From the NCBI GenBank assembly GCA_003170875.1, contig PMYJ01000250.1:228-6864 (forward strand): DNA of 6,637 nt, read 5' to 3'. The notes beneath the pieces were generated by a model. That model searched no databases and was not told where the DNA came from. It was given only the letters and a program-made list of their open reading frames with translations. Both the position numbers and the translations under genes were made by a program. Source of the stretch: Candidatus Dormiibacterota bacterium (lineage in GTDB: Bacteria > Chloroflexota > Dormibacteria > Aeolococcales > Aeolococcaceae). Below, one piece after another: positions 1 through 5,711 of the stretch; the first letter of the stretch is position 1; each line of letters starts with the position of its first letter.

Positions 1-462
1 GGGCAGGCGGCGACGCCCACCTACCACGAGCTGACCCGGCGGCTGCCCTTCGAATACAACGGCATGGTCCTGCACGAGTGGTACTTCGACAACCTGACCC
101 GAGACGGTGGCGGGGAGATCTCCAGCTCGTCGCCGCTCGGCCGGGCCATCGGGGAGTCGTTCGGCGACCTCGAGACGTGGAAGCGCGACTTCACTGCGAT
201 CGGCGGGATGCGGGGGGTGGGCTGGGCCGTGACCTACCTCGACCCCGCGACCGGACGGCTCTCGAACCACTGGATCACCCTGCACCAGGACGGCAACATC
301 GCCGGGTTCAAGCCGGTGGTCGTCATGGACGTGTGGGAGCACGCCTTCCTCCTCGACTACAAGCCCGCCGAGCGGCCGAAGTACATCGAGGCCTTCATGA
401 TCAACCTCAACGCTGCCACCTGCGAGGCTCGGTTGACCGGGCAGGAGCGTCCGGTCGGCTGA
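1..462 (+). CDS. Fe/Mn-family superoxide dismutase, 5'-truncated by the window edge
   Basis: Converts superoxide to oxygen and hydrogen peroxide, normally as a cytosolic metalloenzyme. The frame is open from base 1 and ends in TGA at 460-462, giving the last 153 residues of a protein usually about 200 long. The N-terminal helical hairpin, with the first metal-ligand His, lies outside the window. Visible are NGMVLHEWYFDNL, whose His (bases 73-75) fits the second metal ligand, and the family signature DVWEHAF, whose Asp (328-330) and His (340-342) are the remaining ligands. A Gln in LHQDG, 14 residues before the signature Asp, sits where Mn-type enzymes place their outer-sphere Gln, so Mn preference is possible but inferred. 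The gene converges on parB with 172 bp between them and no clear terminator. The family assignment is secure; the metal is not. Confidence 0.93.
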   Translation, partial: GQAATPTYHELTRRLPFEYNGMVLHEWYFDNLTRDGGGEISSSSPLGRAIGESFGDLETWKRDFTAIGGMRGVGWAVTYLDPATGRLSNHWITLHQDGNIAGFKPVVVMDVWEHAFLLDYKPAERPKYIEAFMINLNAATCEARLTGQERPVG

Positions 463-634
463 CCACCCGGTCGGCGGGTCGCCGCCCTCTGCCGGCGGGG
501 GAATGGATGAGGCGAGCCCGGGACGTCCGGGCCGCCCCCCTCCGGCGTAGCCGCTTTGGGACTTCATGGCGTCACGAGGGCGCGGGAGGGGTGTCTCCGG
601 AGCGCCGTGTCCGGCCGGCGTTCTCAGTGAGCAG

Positions 635-1576
635 CTAGAGGGGCGGACCGTCCAGGCGCCGGTAGAGGGCGTCGAGGTCCTCGTCGCCGGCGAAGTCGAT
701 GAGCAGCCGTCCACCGCGGCGCCGCCGCTGGAAGACGACGGGGAGACCCAGAGCCTGCTCGAATCCGCGCCGGAGCTGCTCGTCGTCGGGGGAGAGGCGG
801 GCGGGCGGCTTGGATCCTGCAGCCGTCCCTGAGGCCGCCAGGTGCCGGGTGCCGGCCGCGTACTGCTGGACGAGACGCTCCGTGTCGCGCACGGTCAGGC
901 CCTCGTCGACCGCGCGCCGGCCCAGCTCGATCATCGCCGGCTCGTCGTGGACCCCGAGGATGGCTCGAGCGTGGCCGGCGCTGAGGGCCCCCGTGGCGAC
1001 GACCTCCTGGAGGGGAGCGGGGAGCTGGAGCAGGCGGATGGCATTGGTCACAGCCGGGCGGCTGCGACCCAGACGCAGGGCGATCGCCTCGTGGGAGAGG
1101 CCAAAGGCGTCGGCGAGGCGCGCGTACGCGGCCGCCTCCTCGATGGGGTTGAGATCCTCACGAAGGAGGTTCTCGCTGAGTGCCATCTCCAGCGAGTGGC
1201 GGCCGGACTCGGACGCGGGTCGCAGGATGGCGGGGATCTGGCCGATGCCCGCCTGGCGCGCGGCCCGGAGCCGGCGCTCGCCGGCTACCAGGCGGTAGTC
1301 GTGAGCGTCGGGCTCCACCACGATGGGATGGAGGAGGCCGTGGAGTCGGATGGAGGCCGCCAGGGCGGTGAGGGAGGCGGCGTCGAACTCGCGCCGGGGT
1401 TGCTCGGGGTTGGGACGGACGCGGAAGGGGTCGATCTCGATGAGGACCGGGCCGCCGCTGCCCATGTCCCGCGCCGGGTCGCTGCTGGCCAGGAGGGCGT
1501 CGAGGCCGCGGCCGAGGCCGTGGCGTCGCGGCGAGGAGGCGGCGGGAGGGCGGCCTCCGGTGCTCTCGACGCTCAT
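635..1576 (-). CDS. parB: Chromosome-partitioning protein ParB (CTP-dependent DNA clamp)
   Basis: ParB binds parS, loads onto DNA as a CTP-gated sliding clamp and stimulates ParA to segregate the replication origin. At 313 residues it has the usual length. In order: GLGRGLDALL at 20-29, the N-terminal peptide that contacts ParA; the CTP-binding fold with RPNPEQPRREFD at 54-65, GLLHPIVV at 80-87 and GERRLRAA at 99-106; ENLLREDLNPIEEA at 135-148; a helix-turn-helix at about 157-185 that reads parS; a variable Ala/Pro-rich linker at about 240-262; and a C-terminal dimerisation domain ending in LDALYRRL. The ATG overlaps the parA stop as ATGA and has no Shine-Dalgarno, so translation is probably coupled to parA. 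All key motifs are intact. The call is firm. Confidence 0.97.
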   Translation of the reverse strand: MSVESTGGRPPAASSPRRHGLGRGLDALLASSDPARDMGSGGPVLIEIDPFRVRPNPEQPRREFDAASLTALAASIRLHGLLHPIVVEPDAHDYRLVAGERRLRAARQAGIGQIPAILRPASESGRHSLEMALSENLLREDLNPIEEAAAYARLADAFGLSHEAIALRLGRSRPAVTNAIRLLQLPAPLQEVVATGALSAGHARAILGVHDEPAMIELGRRAVDEGLTVRDTERLVQQYAAGTRHLAASGTAAGSKPPARLSPDDEQLRRGFEQALGLPVVFQRRRRGGRLLIDFAGDEDLDALYRRLDGPPL

Positions 1577-2379
1577 GCCAGCAGGGGGGCGGCCATGAGC
1601 TCGGCGTCGGCCTGAAGCCGGGCGTCGAGGTTGACCGCGAGCTCGCGGTAGGCGTCCGCGCCCCGGGAGCTGGGGGCGTAAGAGGTGATCGGAAGGCCGT
1701 AGCTCGGCGCCTCACTCAGCCGGACGTTGCGGGGGATCACGGGATCCAGCACCAGGTCTCCGAAGCGCTTGCGCACCTCGTCCACCACCTGGTTGGCGAG
1801 GGTCAGGCGACCGTCGTGAAGGGTGAGCACGATGCCGGCGATACGGAGCTGGGGGTTGAGCTCGCGGCGGAGCAGGCTGATGGTGTGGGTGAGCAGGCCG
1901 AGACCCTCCAGGGCGTAGAACTCGCACTGGATGGGGACGACCAGCGCCCGGGCCGCGACCACCGCGTTGACGGTGAGGAGCCCGAGGCTCGGCGGGCAGT
2001 CGAGGAGCACGTAGTCGAGAGGGTCGTCGGCGAGCGCCTCGAGCGCATAGGAGAGTCGCTTCTCGCGGCGGGCGACCCCGACCAGCTCGATCTCCGCGCC
2101 CGCCAGGGCGATGTCCGAGGGTACGAGGTCGAGGCCGGGGATGGACGTGGGCATCCGAGCTTCGGCGATCGGCCTGCCCAGCACCACGACGTCGTAGGTG
2201 CTGGCGGGGATGTCGCGGCGGGCCACGCCCAGGCCGGAGGTGGCGTTGGCCTGGGGGTCGCAGTCGATGATGAGGACGCGCCGTCCGATCTCCGCGAGGT
2301 GGGCTGCGACGTTGATCACCGTGGTGGTCTTGCCCACCCCGCCCTTCTGGTTGGCGACGGCGAGGACCAGCGGCGGCAT
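1573..2379 (-). CDS. parA: Chromosome-partitioning ATPase ParA (Soj type)
   Basis: A MinD/ParA-family ATPase that forms ATP-dependent dimers on the nucleoid and pulls ParB-parS complexes apart. The 268 residues show the deviant Walker A box KGGVGKTT at 12-19, DCDPQANAT at 39-47, the Walker B region LLDCPPSLG at 125-133 and the C-terminal hallmark IPRNVRLSEAPSYG at 215-228. There is no N-terminal HTH, as expected for a chromosomal Soj-type protein rather than plasmid P1-type ParA. The ATG at 2379 was chosen because homologous sequence starts there and a CATAAT hexamer ends 7 nt upstream. An in-frame ATG at 2508 would add 43 low-complexity residues running through the upstream repeats, which is unlikely. 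It is first in a parA-parB operon with a 4-base overlap. The rsmG/mnmG genes that often accompany it are absent. Confidence 0.97.
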   Translation of the reverse strand: MPPLVLAVANQKGGVGKTTTVINVAAHLAEIGRRVLIIDCDPQANATSGLGVARRDIPASTYDVVVLGRPIAEARMPTSIPGLDLVPSDIALAGAEIELVGVARREKRLSYALEALADDPLDYVLLDCPPSLGLLTVNAVVAARALVVPIQCEFYALEGLGLLTHTISLLRRELNPQLRIAGIVLTLHDGRLTLANQVVDEVRKRFGDLVLDPVIPRNVRLSEAPSYGLPITSYAPSSRGADAYRELAVNLDARLQADAELMAAPLLA

Positions 2380-2386
2380 GGCTGCG

Positions 2387-2392
2387 ATTATG
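2387..2392 (-). promoter_or_regulatory. -10 element of parA (leaderless)
   Basis: On the minus strand CATAAT matches TATAAT at five of six positions. It is followed by 7 nt and then the parA ATG at 2379, so transcription would start at the A of the start codon. No Shine-Dalgarno lies upstream and no good -35 box is visible at 16-18 bp. Confidence 0.6.
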
Positions 2393-2447
2393 CGGCGCAG
2401 TGATGGGGCCGAGCCGGGAGCGGGGGCTGGCGAGGTGGGCGTGACGT

Positions 2448-2474
2448 GTTTCACCGTCATGTTTCCCGTGGAAC
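2448..2474. repeat. Spaced palindrome copy 1, parS-like half sites
   Basis: GTTTCAC, 13 nt, then GTGGAAC. The arms equal the left half of the bacterial parS consensus (GTTTCACGTGAAAC) and its right half with one change. It is the first of two copies that agree at 23 of 27 positions and begin 48 bp apart. A second, compact parS-like 14-mer, GTTTCCCGTGGAAC at 2461-2474, overlaps it and matches consensus at 12 of 14. It lies about 70-95 bp upstream of the predicted parA transcription start. ParB binding is inferred. Confidence 0.6.
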
Positions 2475-2495
2475 CCTCGGCCCTCTGCCGATGCT

Positions 2496-2522
2496 GTTTC
2501 ACCGTCATGATCCCTGTGAAAC
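2496..2522. repeat. Spaced palindrome copy 2, perfect split parS halves
   Basis: GTTTCAC, 13 nt, then GTGAAAC: two perfect 7-bp arms that, joined, spell the parS consensus exactly. It shares GTTTCACCGTCATG with copy 1. It ends 18 bp before the GTG of the LAGLIDADG gene, so it would cover roughly -45 to -19 of a leaderless promoter there and looks well placed to control that gene. Whether ParB, the LAGLIDADG protein or another regulator binds is unknown. Confidence 0.65.
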
Positions 2523-2526
2523 GCGA

Positions 2527-2532
2527 TACCCT
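2527..2532 (+). promoter_or_regulatory. Possible -10 element of the LAGLIDADG gene
   Basis: TACCCT fits only the loose TANNNT pattern and ends 8 nt before the GTG at 2541. No ribosome binding site lies between. It agrees with the leaderless layout of neighbouring genes, but a match this loose could be chance. Confidence 0.3.
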
Positions 2533-2540
2533 GCGACGCT

Positions 2541-2930
2541 GTGGACACCCCCCCTGCTCACCTCGACGGCCTCGCCGTGGGCTATCTGCTCGGCCTGCTC
2601 GTCGGAGAGGGGCACTTCGGCGGTGACGGGCGCCAGCCGCAGATCACCCTGCGGATGCACGTCCGCCACGAGAAGCTGTTCCGATGGCTGACCGCCACCT
2701 TTCCGGGCGGGCGGCTCTACGGCCCCTACCATCACGGCGGGCGCCACTACTACCAGTGGATGGCCCGCGGCGACTACCTTCGCCAGGTGATGGTCCCGCT
2801 CATCGCCGCCCACCGCGAGTGGCTGGACGACCACGCCGGCGGCCGCTTCGACACCATGTGCGACCGCTATGGCATCTCCGCGCCCAGCCCAGGGCGCCGT
2901 CCCGAACCCGGCGGTCAGCCGGCCCCCTGA
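2541..2930 (+). CDS. Small single-motif LAGLIDADG-like DNA-binding/endonuclease protein
   Basis: A 129-residue protein with one LAGLIDADG-type helix, YLLGLLVGEGHF at 15-26. Its GEG places an acid (E23) where these nucleases bind metal. Beta-strand-rich sequence follows, with QITLRMHVRHEKLFRWL at 34-50, a turn rich in Gly, Tyr and His at 56-71, and a helical end at about 78-98. The last 17 residues are Pro/Gly-rich and probably disordered. Single-motif members act as homodimers on pseudo-palindromic sites; some relatives, such as WhiA, keep the fold for DNA binding only. It sits alone rather than inside an intron or intein, is divergent from parA, and has two spaced palindromes just upstream. 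It ends 19 nt from the convergent glycosyltransferase stop. The start is a GTG without a Shine-Dalgarno. The fold assignment is fairly likely; whether it cleaves DNA or regulates is open. Confidence 0.75.
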   Translation: MDTPPAHLDGLAVGYLLGLLVGEGHFGGDGRQPQITLRMHVRHEKLFRWLTATFPGGRLYGPYHHGGRHYYQWMARGDYLRQVMVPLIAAHREWLDDHAGGRFDTMCDRYGISAPSPGRRPEPGGQPAP

Positions 2931-2949
2931 CCCTCGAGGCCCGGGTGGG

Positions 2950-4071
2950 TCACGCCGCGGCCCGATCGCTCTGGCCGCGCACGAGCGCCGTGTAGTCCTC
3001 GAGCAGCGCGTCGAAGACCGCCGCCCAGCTGCGCCCCGCCACCGCCCGCCGCGCCACCGCGCCCATGGCGGGAAGGTCCGCCGAGCTGACGGCAGCCGCG
3101 AGCACCTCGCCCAGCCCGTCTCCCGGCGGGTCGGCCAGGAAGCCGGTGCGCCCTTCCTCCACCAGCCAGCCGGCGCCGCCGGCGCGGACGCCGACCACGG
3201 GGAGCCCCGACGCCATCGCCTCCTGGATGACCTGGCCGAAGGTCTCCGTCGATGCCGGGTGAAGGAAGACATCGGCGGCGGAATAGGTGTCCGCGAGGGC
3301 GTCGCCCTCGAGCAGGCCGGCCAGGCGCACCGTGCTCGGCGCTGCCCGCCGCAGCTCGTCCGCCAGCGGACCGGTGCCCACCACCAGGAATCGCAGGTCC
3401 GGCCGTGCCCGCGCGAGGCGAATCATCCGATCCAGGCCCTTCTCGCGCGCAAGCCGGCAGACGCAGAGCACGAGCGGGCCGGTGCCAGCCGGCCAGAGCC
3501 TCCGGGCTTCCAGAGCCCCAGGGCGCCCGGGGCGGAAGAGCATCGTGTCGACCCCTCGGCCGCTCACCCGCACCCGTTCGAAGCCCCGACGGCGCAGCTC
3601 CGCCGCCATCGCCGGAGTCGGCGCGTAGGTGACGGTGCAGCGGTTGTGGAGGCGGCGCTCGGCCGCGCCGGCCACCAGAGCAAGGGCCGCCCCCCCGTAC
3701 GCCCGGGCGTACGCCAGGAGATCAGTCTGATAGTGGGCCGCGACGGGCAGATGGAGGCGCCGCGCCACCCGGGCCCCGCACACCCCCAGGGCCGCCGGCG
3801 ACGCGAGGTGGACGATGTCGGGGTCGAAATCCCGGAGCCGGCGATGCATCCCAGGCGCCACCGGGGAGATGGTCAGGTCCGGGTAGAGGGCTGTGCCAAT
3901 CCCCCGGACCCGCACCACCTCGAACCCGTCGTGCTCCCCGACCCCCTCGCCAGGAGCGAAGAGGATGGCCTCGTGCCCGCGCTGGTGCAGATGGGGGGTC
4001 AGCGCCATCACCGTCCGGGTGACACCGTTCACCCGCGGCAGAAAGCTCTGGGAGACGATCGCCAGGCGCAT
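2950..4071 (-). CDS. GT4-family glycosyltransferase, MgtA/PimB-like alpha-mannosyltransferase
   Basis: A retaining GT-B glycosyltransferase, probably moving a sugar from a nucleotide donor onto a lipid or glycan acceptor at the inner membrane face. The 373 residues open with MRLAIVSQSFLPRVNGVTRT, where the Asn-Gly-Val segment is typical of the mannosyltransferase and sulfoquinovosyltransferase branch. IVHLASPAALG at 86-96 and HYQTDLLAYARAYG at 113-126 recall actinobacterial MgtA. GRGVDTMLF at 171-179, R206 and K211 for donor phosphates, and the E-X7-E motif (E276 and E284 in ETFGQVIQEAMASGLPVV) follow. No signal peptide or membrane span is visible. The ATG at 4071 fits the family N-terminus; the frame extends 79 codons further upstream, but that stretch is low-complexity and crosses the 4185 promoter. 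There is no evident Shine-Dalgarno. Family is certain; donor and acceptor are inferred. Confidence 0.92.
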   Translation of the reverse strand: MRLAIVSQSFLPRVNGVTRTVMALTPHLHQRGHEAILFAPGEGVGEHDGFEVVRVRGIGTALYPDLTISPVAPGMHRRLRDFDPDIVHLASPAALGVCGARVARRLHLPVAAHYQTDLLAYARAYGGAALALVAGAAERRLHNRCTVTYAPTPAMAAELRRRGFERVRVSGRGVDTMLFRPGRPGALEARRLWPAGTGPLVLCVCRLAREKGLDRMIRLARARPDLRFLVVGTGPLADELRRAAPSTVRLAGLLEGDALADTYSAADVFLHPASTETFGQVIQEAMASGLPVVGVRAGGAGWLVEEGRTGFLADPPGDGLGEVLAAAVSSADLPAMGAVARRAVAGRSWAAVFDALLEDYTALVRGQSDRAAA

Positions 4072-4108
4072 CCACGACCATGGTCGCCGGCGGCCGGGGA
4101 AGATGGAG

Positions 4109-4122
4109 CAAACGGCCGTTTG
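4109..4122. promoter_or_regulatory. Perfect 14-bp palindrome, candidate operator
   Basis: CAAACGGCCGTTTG is a perfect inverted repeat in the 113-bp divergent region between the glycosyltransferase and the 4185 gene. It lies 38-51 nt upstream of the glycosyltransferase ATG. Flanking GATG (4102-4105) and CATC (4124-4127) extend the symmetry imperfectly. It resembles a dimeric-repressor operator; no regulator gene is adjacent. Confidence 0.45.
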
Positions 4123-4148
4123 GCATCTGATGAAGGAGCCTACCCGCA

Positions 4149-4166
4149 GGCGGCCGTTCAGCCGCC
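4149..4166. promoter_or_regulatory. Inverted repeat over the -35/spacer of the 4185 gene promoter
   Basis: GGCGGC, 6 nt, GCCGCC. It occupies the -35 position and most of the spacer upstream of TAGAAT at 4172-4177. It could be a repressor site or a DNA hairpin, but GC-rich arms like these arise often by chance in this genome. Confidence 0.3.
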
Positions 4167-4171
4167 GCCCG

Positions 4172-4177
4172 TAGAAT
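4172..4177 (+). promoter_or_regulatory. -10 element of the 4185 gene (leaderless)
   Basis: TAGAAT matches TATAAT at five of six positions and ends exactly 7 nt before the ATG at 4185. There is no Shine-Dalgarno, so the message should begin at the start codon. A recognisable -35 box is missing. Confidence 0.6.
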
Positions 4178-4184
4178 TCGGACG

Positions 4185-4889
4185 ATGTCGGTGGTGAGCC
4201 AGATGGAACGCTGGGCCGTGCGGGCGAAGGATCTGCAGCGCCGGATGCTGGCGGCGCGAGATGCCCACAGGCTGCCGCTGCTGGCCAAGGAGGCCCAGCA
4301 CTGGACATTTCTCGCCTCGGCGCCCCCTCGCGAGGTGTTCGCGGCGATGGAGCAGATGCTCGGCACCTTCCCCTTCCGATTCGAGCTGACCGGCGAGAGC
4401 TCAGCGCGCATCGTTGAATTCCGGCGCAAGGGACTGGTCGGACAGTGGTCCCGGCACGTCGCGATCCACACCCGTTGGGTGACCTGCGAGGCGAGGACCG
4501 AATCGTCCGGGACGGTGGTCACGGTCGCCGCGAGCAAGGGCCGTGGACCCGTGCCGCGGGCCCTCCAACTCGTCCAGCTGCTCACCCGCGGCAGTGACGA
4601 TGCGCGGACTGTGTACCGCCGCCGTGCGATCCCCGACGGGCCGGTCAGCCTGGTCGCCTCCTGGGCCGGGATGCCCTACGAGCTCTTCACCGAGCCACGC
4701 TGGGACGCGCCGCGTGGCGCCCGGCTCCGGACCGCCAGTGGCGTCGAGGCCATAGCCGGGGGCAGCGGTCCGTTCACCAAGGTGCGCCTCTCGGACGGGA
4801 CCGAGGGTTTTGTCGAGACCGATCAGATCGTCGCCGCCCCGGAGGCTTCCACCCGCCAGGCTCAGCTGGAGGCGGCGCGCTTCGTCTGA
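4185..4889 (+). CDS. Uncharacterised protein, SRPBCC-like N-terminal domain plus SH3-like C-terminal domain
   Basis: I do not recognise a named family. The 234 residues begin with a charged helical stretch (7-37). Residues 40-135 look like an SRPBCC/START-type ligand-binding fold: WTFLASAPPREVFAAMEQML at 40-59 matches the usual first strand and helix, followed by alternating strands and a C-terminal helix (PVPRALQLVQLL at 122-133). Residues 171-216, with GARLRTASG and FTKVRLSDGTEGFVETDQIV, resemble a bacterial SH3 domain. No signal peptide or transmembrane segment is visible, which is odd because bacterial SH3 domains are usually extracytoplasmic. The ATG at 4185 is supported by a -10 hexamer 7 nt upstream. 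It is divergent from the glycosyltransferase and apparently monocistronic. Coding status is well supported; the domain assignments are inferences from pattern. Confidence 0.75.
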   Translation: MSVVSQMERWAVRAKDLQRRMLAARDAHRLPLLAKEAQHWTFLASAPPREVFAAMEQMLGTFPFRFELTGESSARIVEFRRKGLVGQWSRHVAIHTRWVTCEARTESSGTVVTVAASKGRGPVPRALQLVQLLTRGSDDARTVYRRRAIPDGPVSLVASWAGMPYELFTEPRWDAPRGARLRTASGVEAIAGGSGPFTKVRLSDGTEGFVETDQIVAAPEASTRQAQLEAARFV

Positions 4890-4999
4890 GGCCGGCGCCC
4901 GCTGTCAGCGCGCCGTCTCGCCTCACGACTTCCGGAAACCCACCAGGCTGCGCCCGCGGCGTGGCGGCTCGAGGACGCGCATCCCGGAAGGGCCCCAGG

Positions 5000-5043
5000 A
5001 GAAAAGCAGAACGGGGTGCCCACCCGCATGGTGGACACCCCGT
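5000..5043 (-). terminator. Strong hairpin with T-rich tail, intrinsic terminator on the minus strand
   Basis: An 8-bp stem (ACGGGGTG at 5011-5018 with CACCCCGT at 5036-5043), one mismatch, a 5-bp stem (CCACC at 5020-5024 with GGTGG at 5030-5034) and a 5-nt loop. Read on the minus strand it is followed by TCTGCTTTTCTCC, six T in the first ten bases. On the plus strand no T run follows. It therefore best serves transcripts from DUF2203, although it lies about 245 nt past the DUF2203 stop. Confidence 0.6.
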
Positions 5044-5052
5044 CTAGCGCTC

Positions 5053-5119
5053 TGAGACGTCACGACCGCCGTCAGCGATCGCGTCTCACAAGGTCAGGCT
5101 CCCGGCGATCAGCAGACGC
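5053..5119 (-). other. Mutually exclusive stem arms upstream of the terminator hairpin
   Basis: In minus-strand order: arm 1 GCGTCT (5119-5114), arm 2 TGAGACGC (5088-5081) and arm 3 CGTCTCA (5059-5053). Arm 2 can pair with arm 1 (6 bp) or with arm 3 (7 bp), not both, and the terminator hairpin follows. Arm 1 lies in the last codons of a possible 20-codon ORF. The layout resembles an attenuator, but no minus-strand gene follows for it to control. Confidence 0.3.
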
Positions 5120-5171
5120 CTCGAGCGCTGGTCGGCTGGGGCACCGTATGTGGGTAATCAATCATCGGCAT
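5109..5171 (-). CDS. Possible 20-residue small ORF
   Basis: ATG at 5171 to TGA at 5111-5109 on the minus strand. AGGAGG (5180-5175) sits 3 nt from this ATG and 9 nt from a second in-frame ATG (5165), which would give 18 residues and a better spacing. The peptide begins MPMIDYPH, contains TVPQPTS and ends ARGVC. It lies between DUF2203 and the terminator hairpin, so it would be on the DUF2203 transcript if that reads through. No homology is recognised. A frame this short with a good ribosome site can arise by chance. Confidence 0.25.
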   Translation of the reverse strand: MPMIDYPHTVPQPTSARGVC

Positions 5172-5288
5172 GACCCTCCTTTTCTCGGAGTGCCGCATCG
5201 CCCCATACCGCAGAGCGTCGTGGATCATCAGGCGCGGGGAGGCGGTGGGCCGGAGACGCTTGAGGGCAGTGTACCTGGTGCCCGTGGT

Positions 5289-5672
5289 TCAGAGGGGCAC
5301 GCGCCCGGCGACGCCGGCGTCCCGGGGGTGCCACCACCCGACCTCGTCCTCTCCGAGCCGCCAGCAGAGGTACACCGGCCGGCCGGCCCGCACTGCCGGG
5401 AAATCGCAGAGCCCCGTGGGGATGTCCCGGAGGATGACGCCCATCTCGTCGATCTCATCGAGCACCGCCTGCACCTCGGCGGCGGCCTGGAAGACGGACG
5501 CGGCGGCCTCGGGCGAACCGTTGGATCGGCCGGCATGGGCCAGACGCTCTCTCCCCTCCGCCGCAGCGTCGGACCCGACCGCCTCCTGCAGGCCGCGGAT
5601 CAGCTCCACCAGGATCGGCAGCAGAGCATCAGCCTCCGCCTTGTCGAAGAGGCGCTCAGAGGAGAGGGACAC
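5289..5672 (-). CDS. DUF2203 family protein
   Basis: A 127-residue cytosolic protein with the DUF2203 pattern from end to end; the function of the family is unknown. The N-terminal RLFDKAEADALLPILVELI (7-25) matches the family's opening helix. A helical stretch (about 55-77) leads into the conserved block EMGVILRDIPTGLCDFPAV at 76-94, YLCWRLGEDEVGWWHP at 101-116 and RDAGVAGRVPL at the C terminus. The Asp-Phe-Pro, Cys-Trp-Arg and Trp-His residues are the most conserved parts. The GTG start at 5672 puts the N-terminus where family members begin and is preceded by TACGAT ending 6 nt upstream. It lies downstream of sufU-sufT on the same strand, separated by 118 bp holding a palindromic element, and probably has its own promoter. 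The family call is strong. Confidence 0.9.
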   Translation of the reverse strand: MSLSSERLFDKAEADALLPILVELIRGLQEAVGSDAAAEGRERLAHAGRSNGSPEAAASVFQAAAEVQAVLDEIDEMGVILRDIPTGLCDFPAVRAGRPVYLCWRLGEDEVGWWHPRDAGVAGRVPL

Positions 5673-5678
5673 ACACGG

Positions 5679-5684
5679 ATCGTA
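5679..5684 (-). promoter_or_regulatory. -10 element of the DUF2203 gene (leaderless)
   Basis: Minus-strand TACGAT matches TATAAT at four of six positions and fits TANNNT. It ends 6 nt before the GTG at 5672, with no Shine-Dalgarno between. No clear -35 box is seen. Confidence 0.5.
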
Positions 5685-5711
5685 CGGGACCGCTCCCGCC
5701 CAAGCCTAGTT

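Larger units (their letters stand above)
4890..5288. other. 399-bp intergenic region with structured DNA
   Basis: This gap lies between the convergent ends of the 4185 gene and DUF2203. It contains no long convincing gene and no tRNA. An 8-bp inverted repeat, CGGCGCGC at 4873-4880 and GCGCGCCG at 4908-4915, brackets the stop of the 4185 gene. The region also holds the hairpin at 5011-5043, competing stem arms at 5053-5119 and a 20-codon frame at 5109-5171, each listed separately. The stretch 5172-5288 shows nothing I can name. Confidence 0.6.

Noticed and set aside
516..532. 6-bp hairpin GCCCGG-N5-CCGGGC between the dismutase and parB as a terminator
   Set aside because: The stem is short, no T-rich tail follows on either strand, and GC-rich hairpins of this size are expected by chance here.
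842..1615. Open frame antisense to parB
   Set aside because: parB motifs are complete on the other strand, and the antisense product is low-complexity Gly/Ala/Glu-rich with no family match.
2380..2508. N-terminal extension of ParA from an ATG at 2508
   Set aside because: The 43 extra residues are low-complexity, their two MTVK segments merely translate the DNA repeats, and the ATG at 2379 has a well-placed -10 hexamer and matches the family N-terminus.
2869..4197. Long open frame antisense to the glycosyltransferase
   Set aside because: It lies on the opposite strand of a clearly conserved gene, is rich in Arg, Pro and His with no recognisable motif, and is typical of antisense frames in GC-rich DNA.
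4072..4308. Extension of the glycosyltransferase frame to an ATG at 4308
   Set aside because: It would overlap the first part of the 4185 gene on the other strand and its promoter, has no family resemblance, and homologs start at MRLAIVSQSF.
5081..5119. Resemblance to the SRP RNA core (GGTCAGG followed by AGCAG)
   Set aside because: The tip stem and GNRA-like loop that should lie between the two motifs are not there, and the flanking helix does not fit the conserved geometry.
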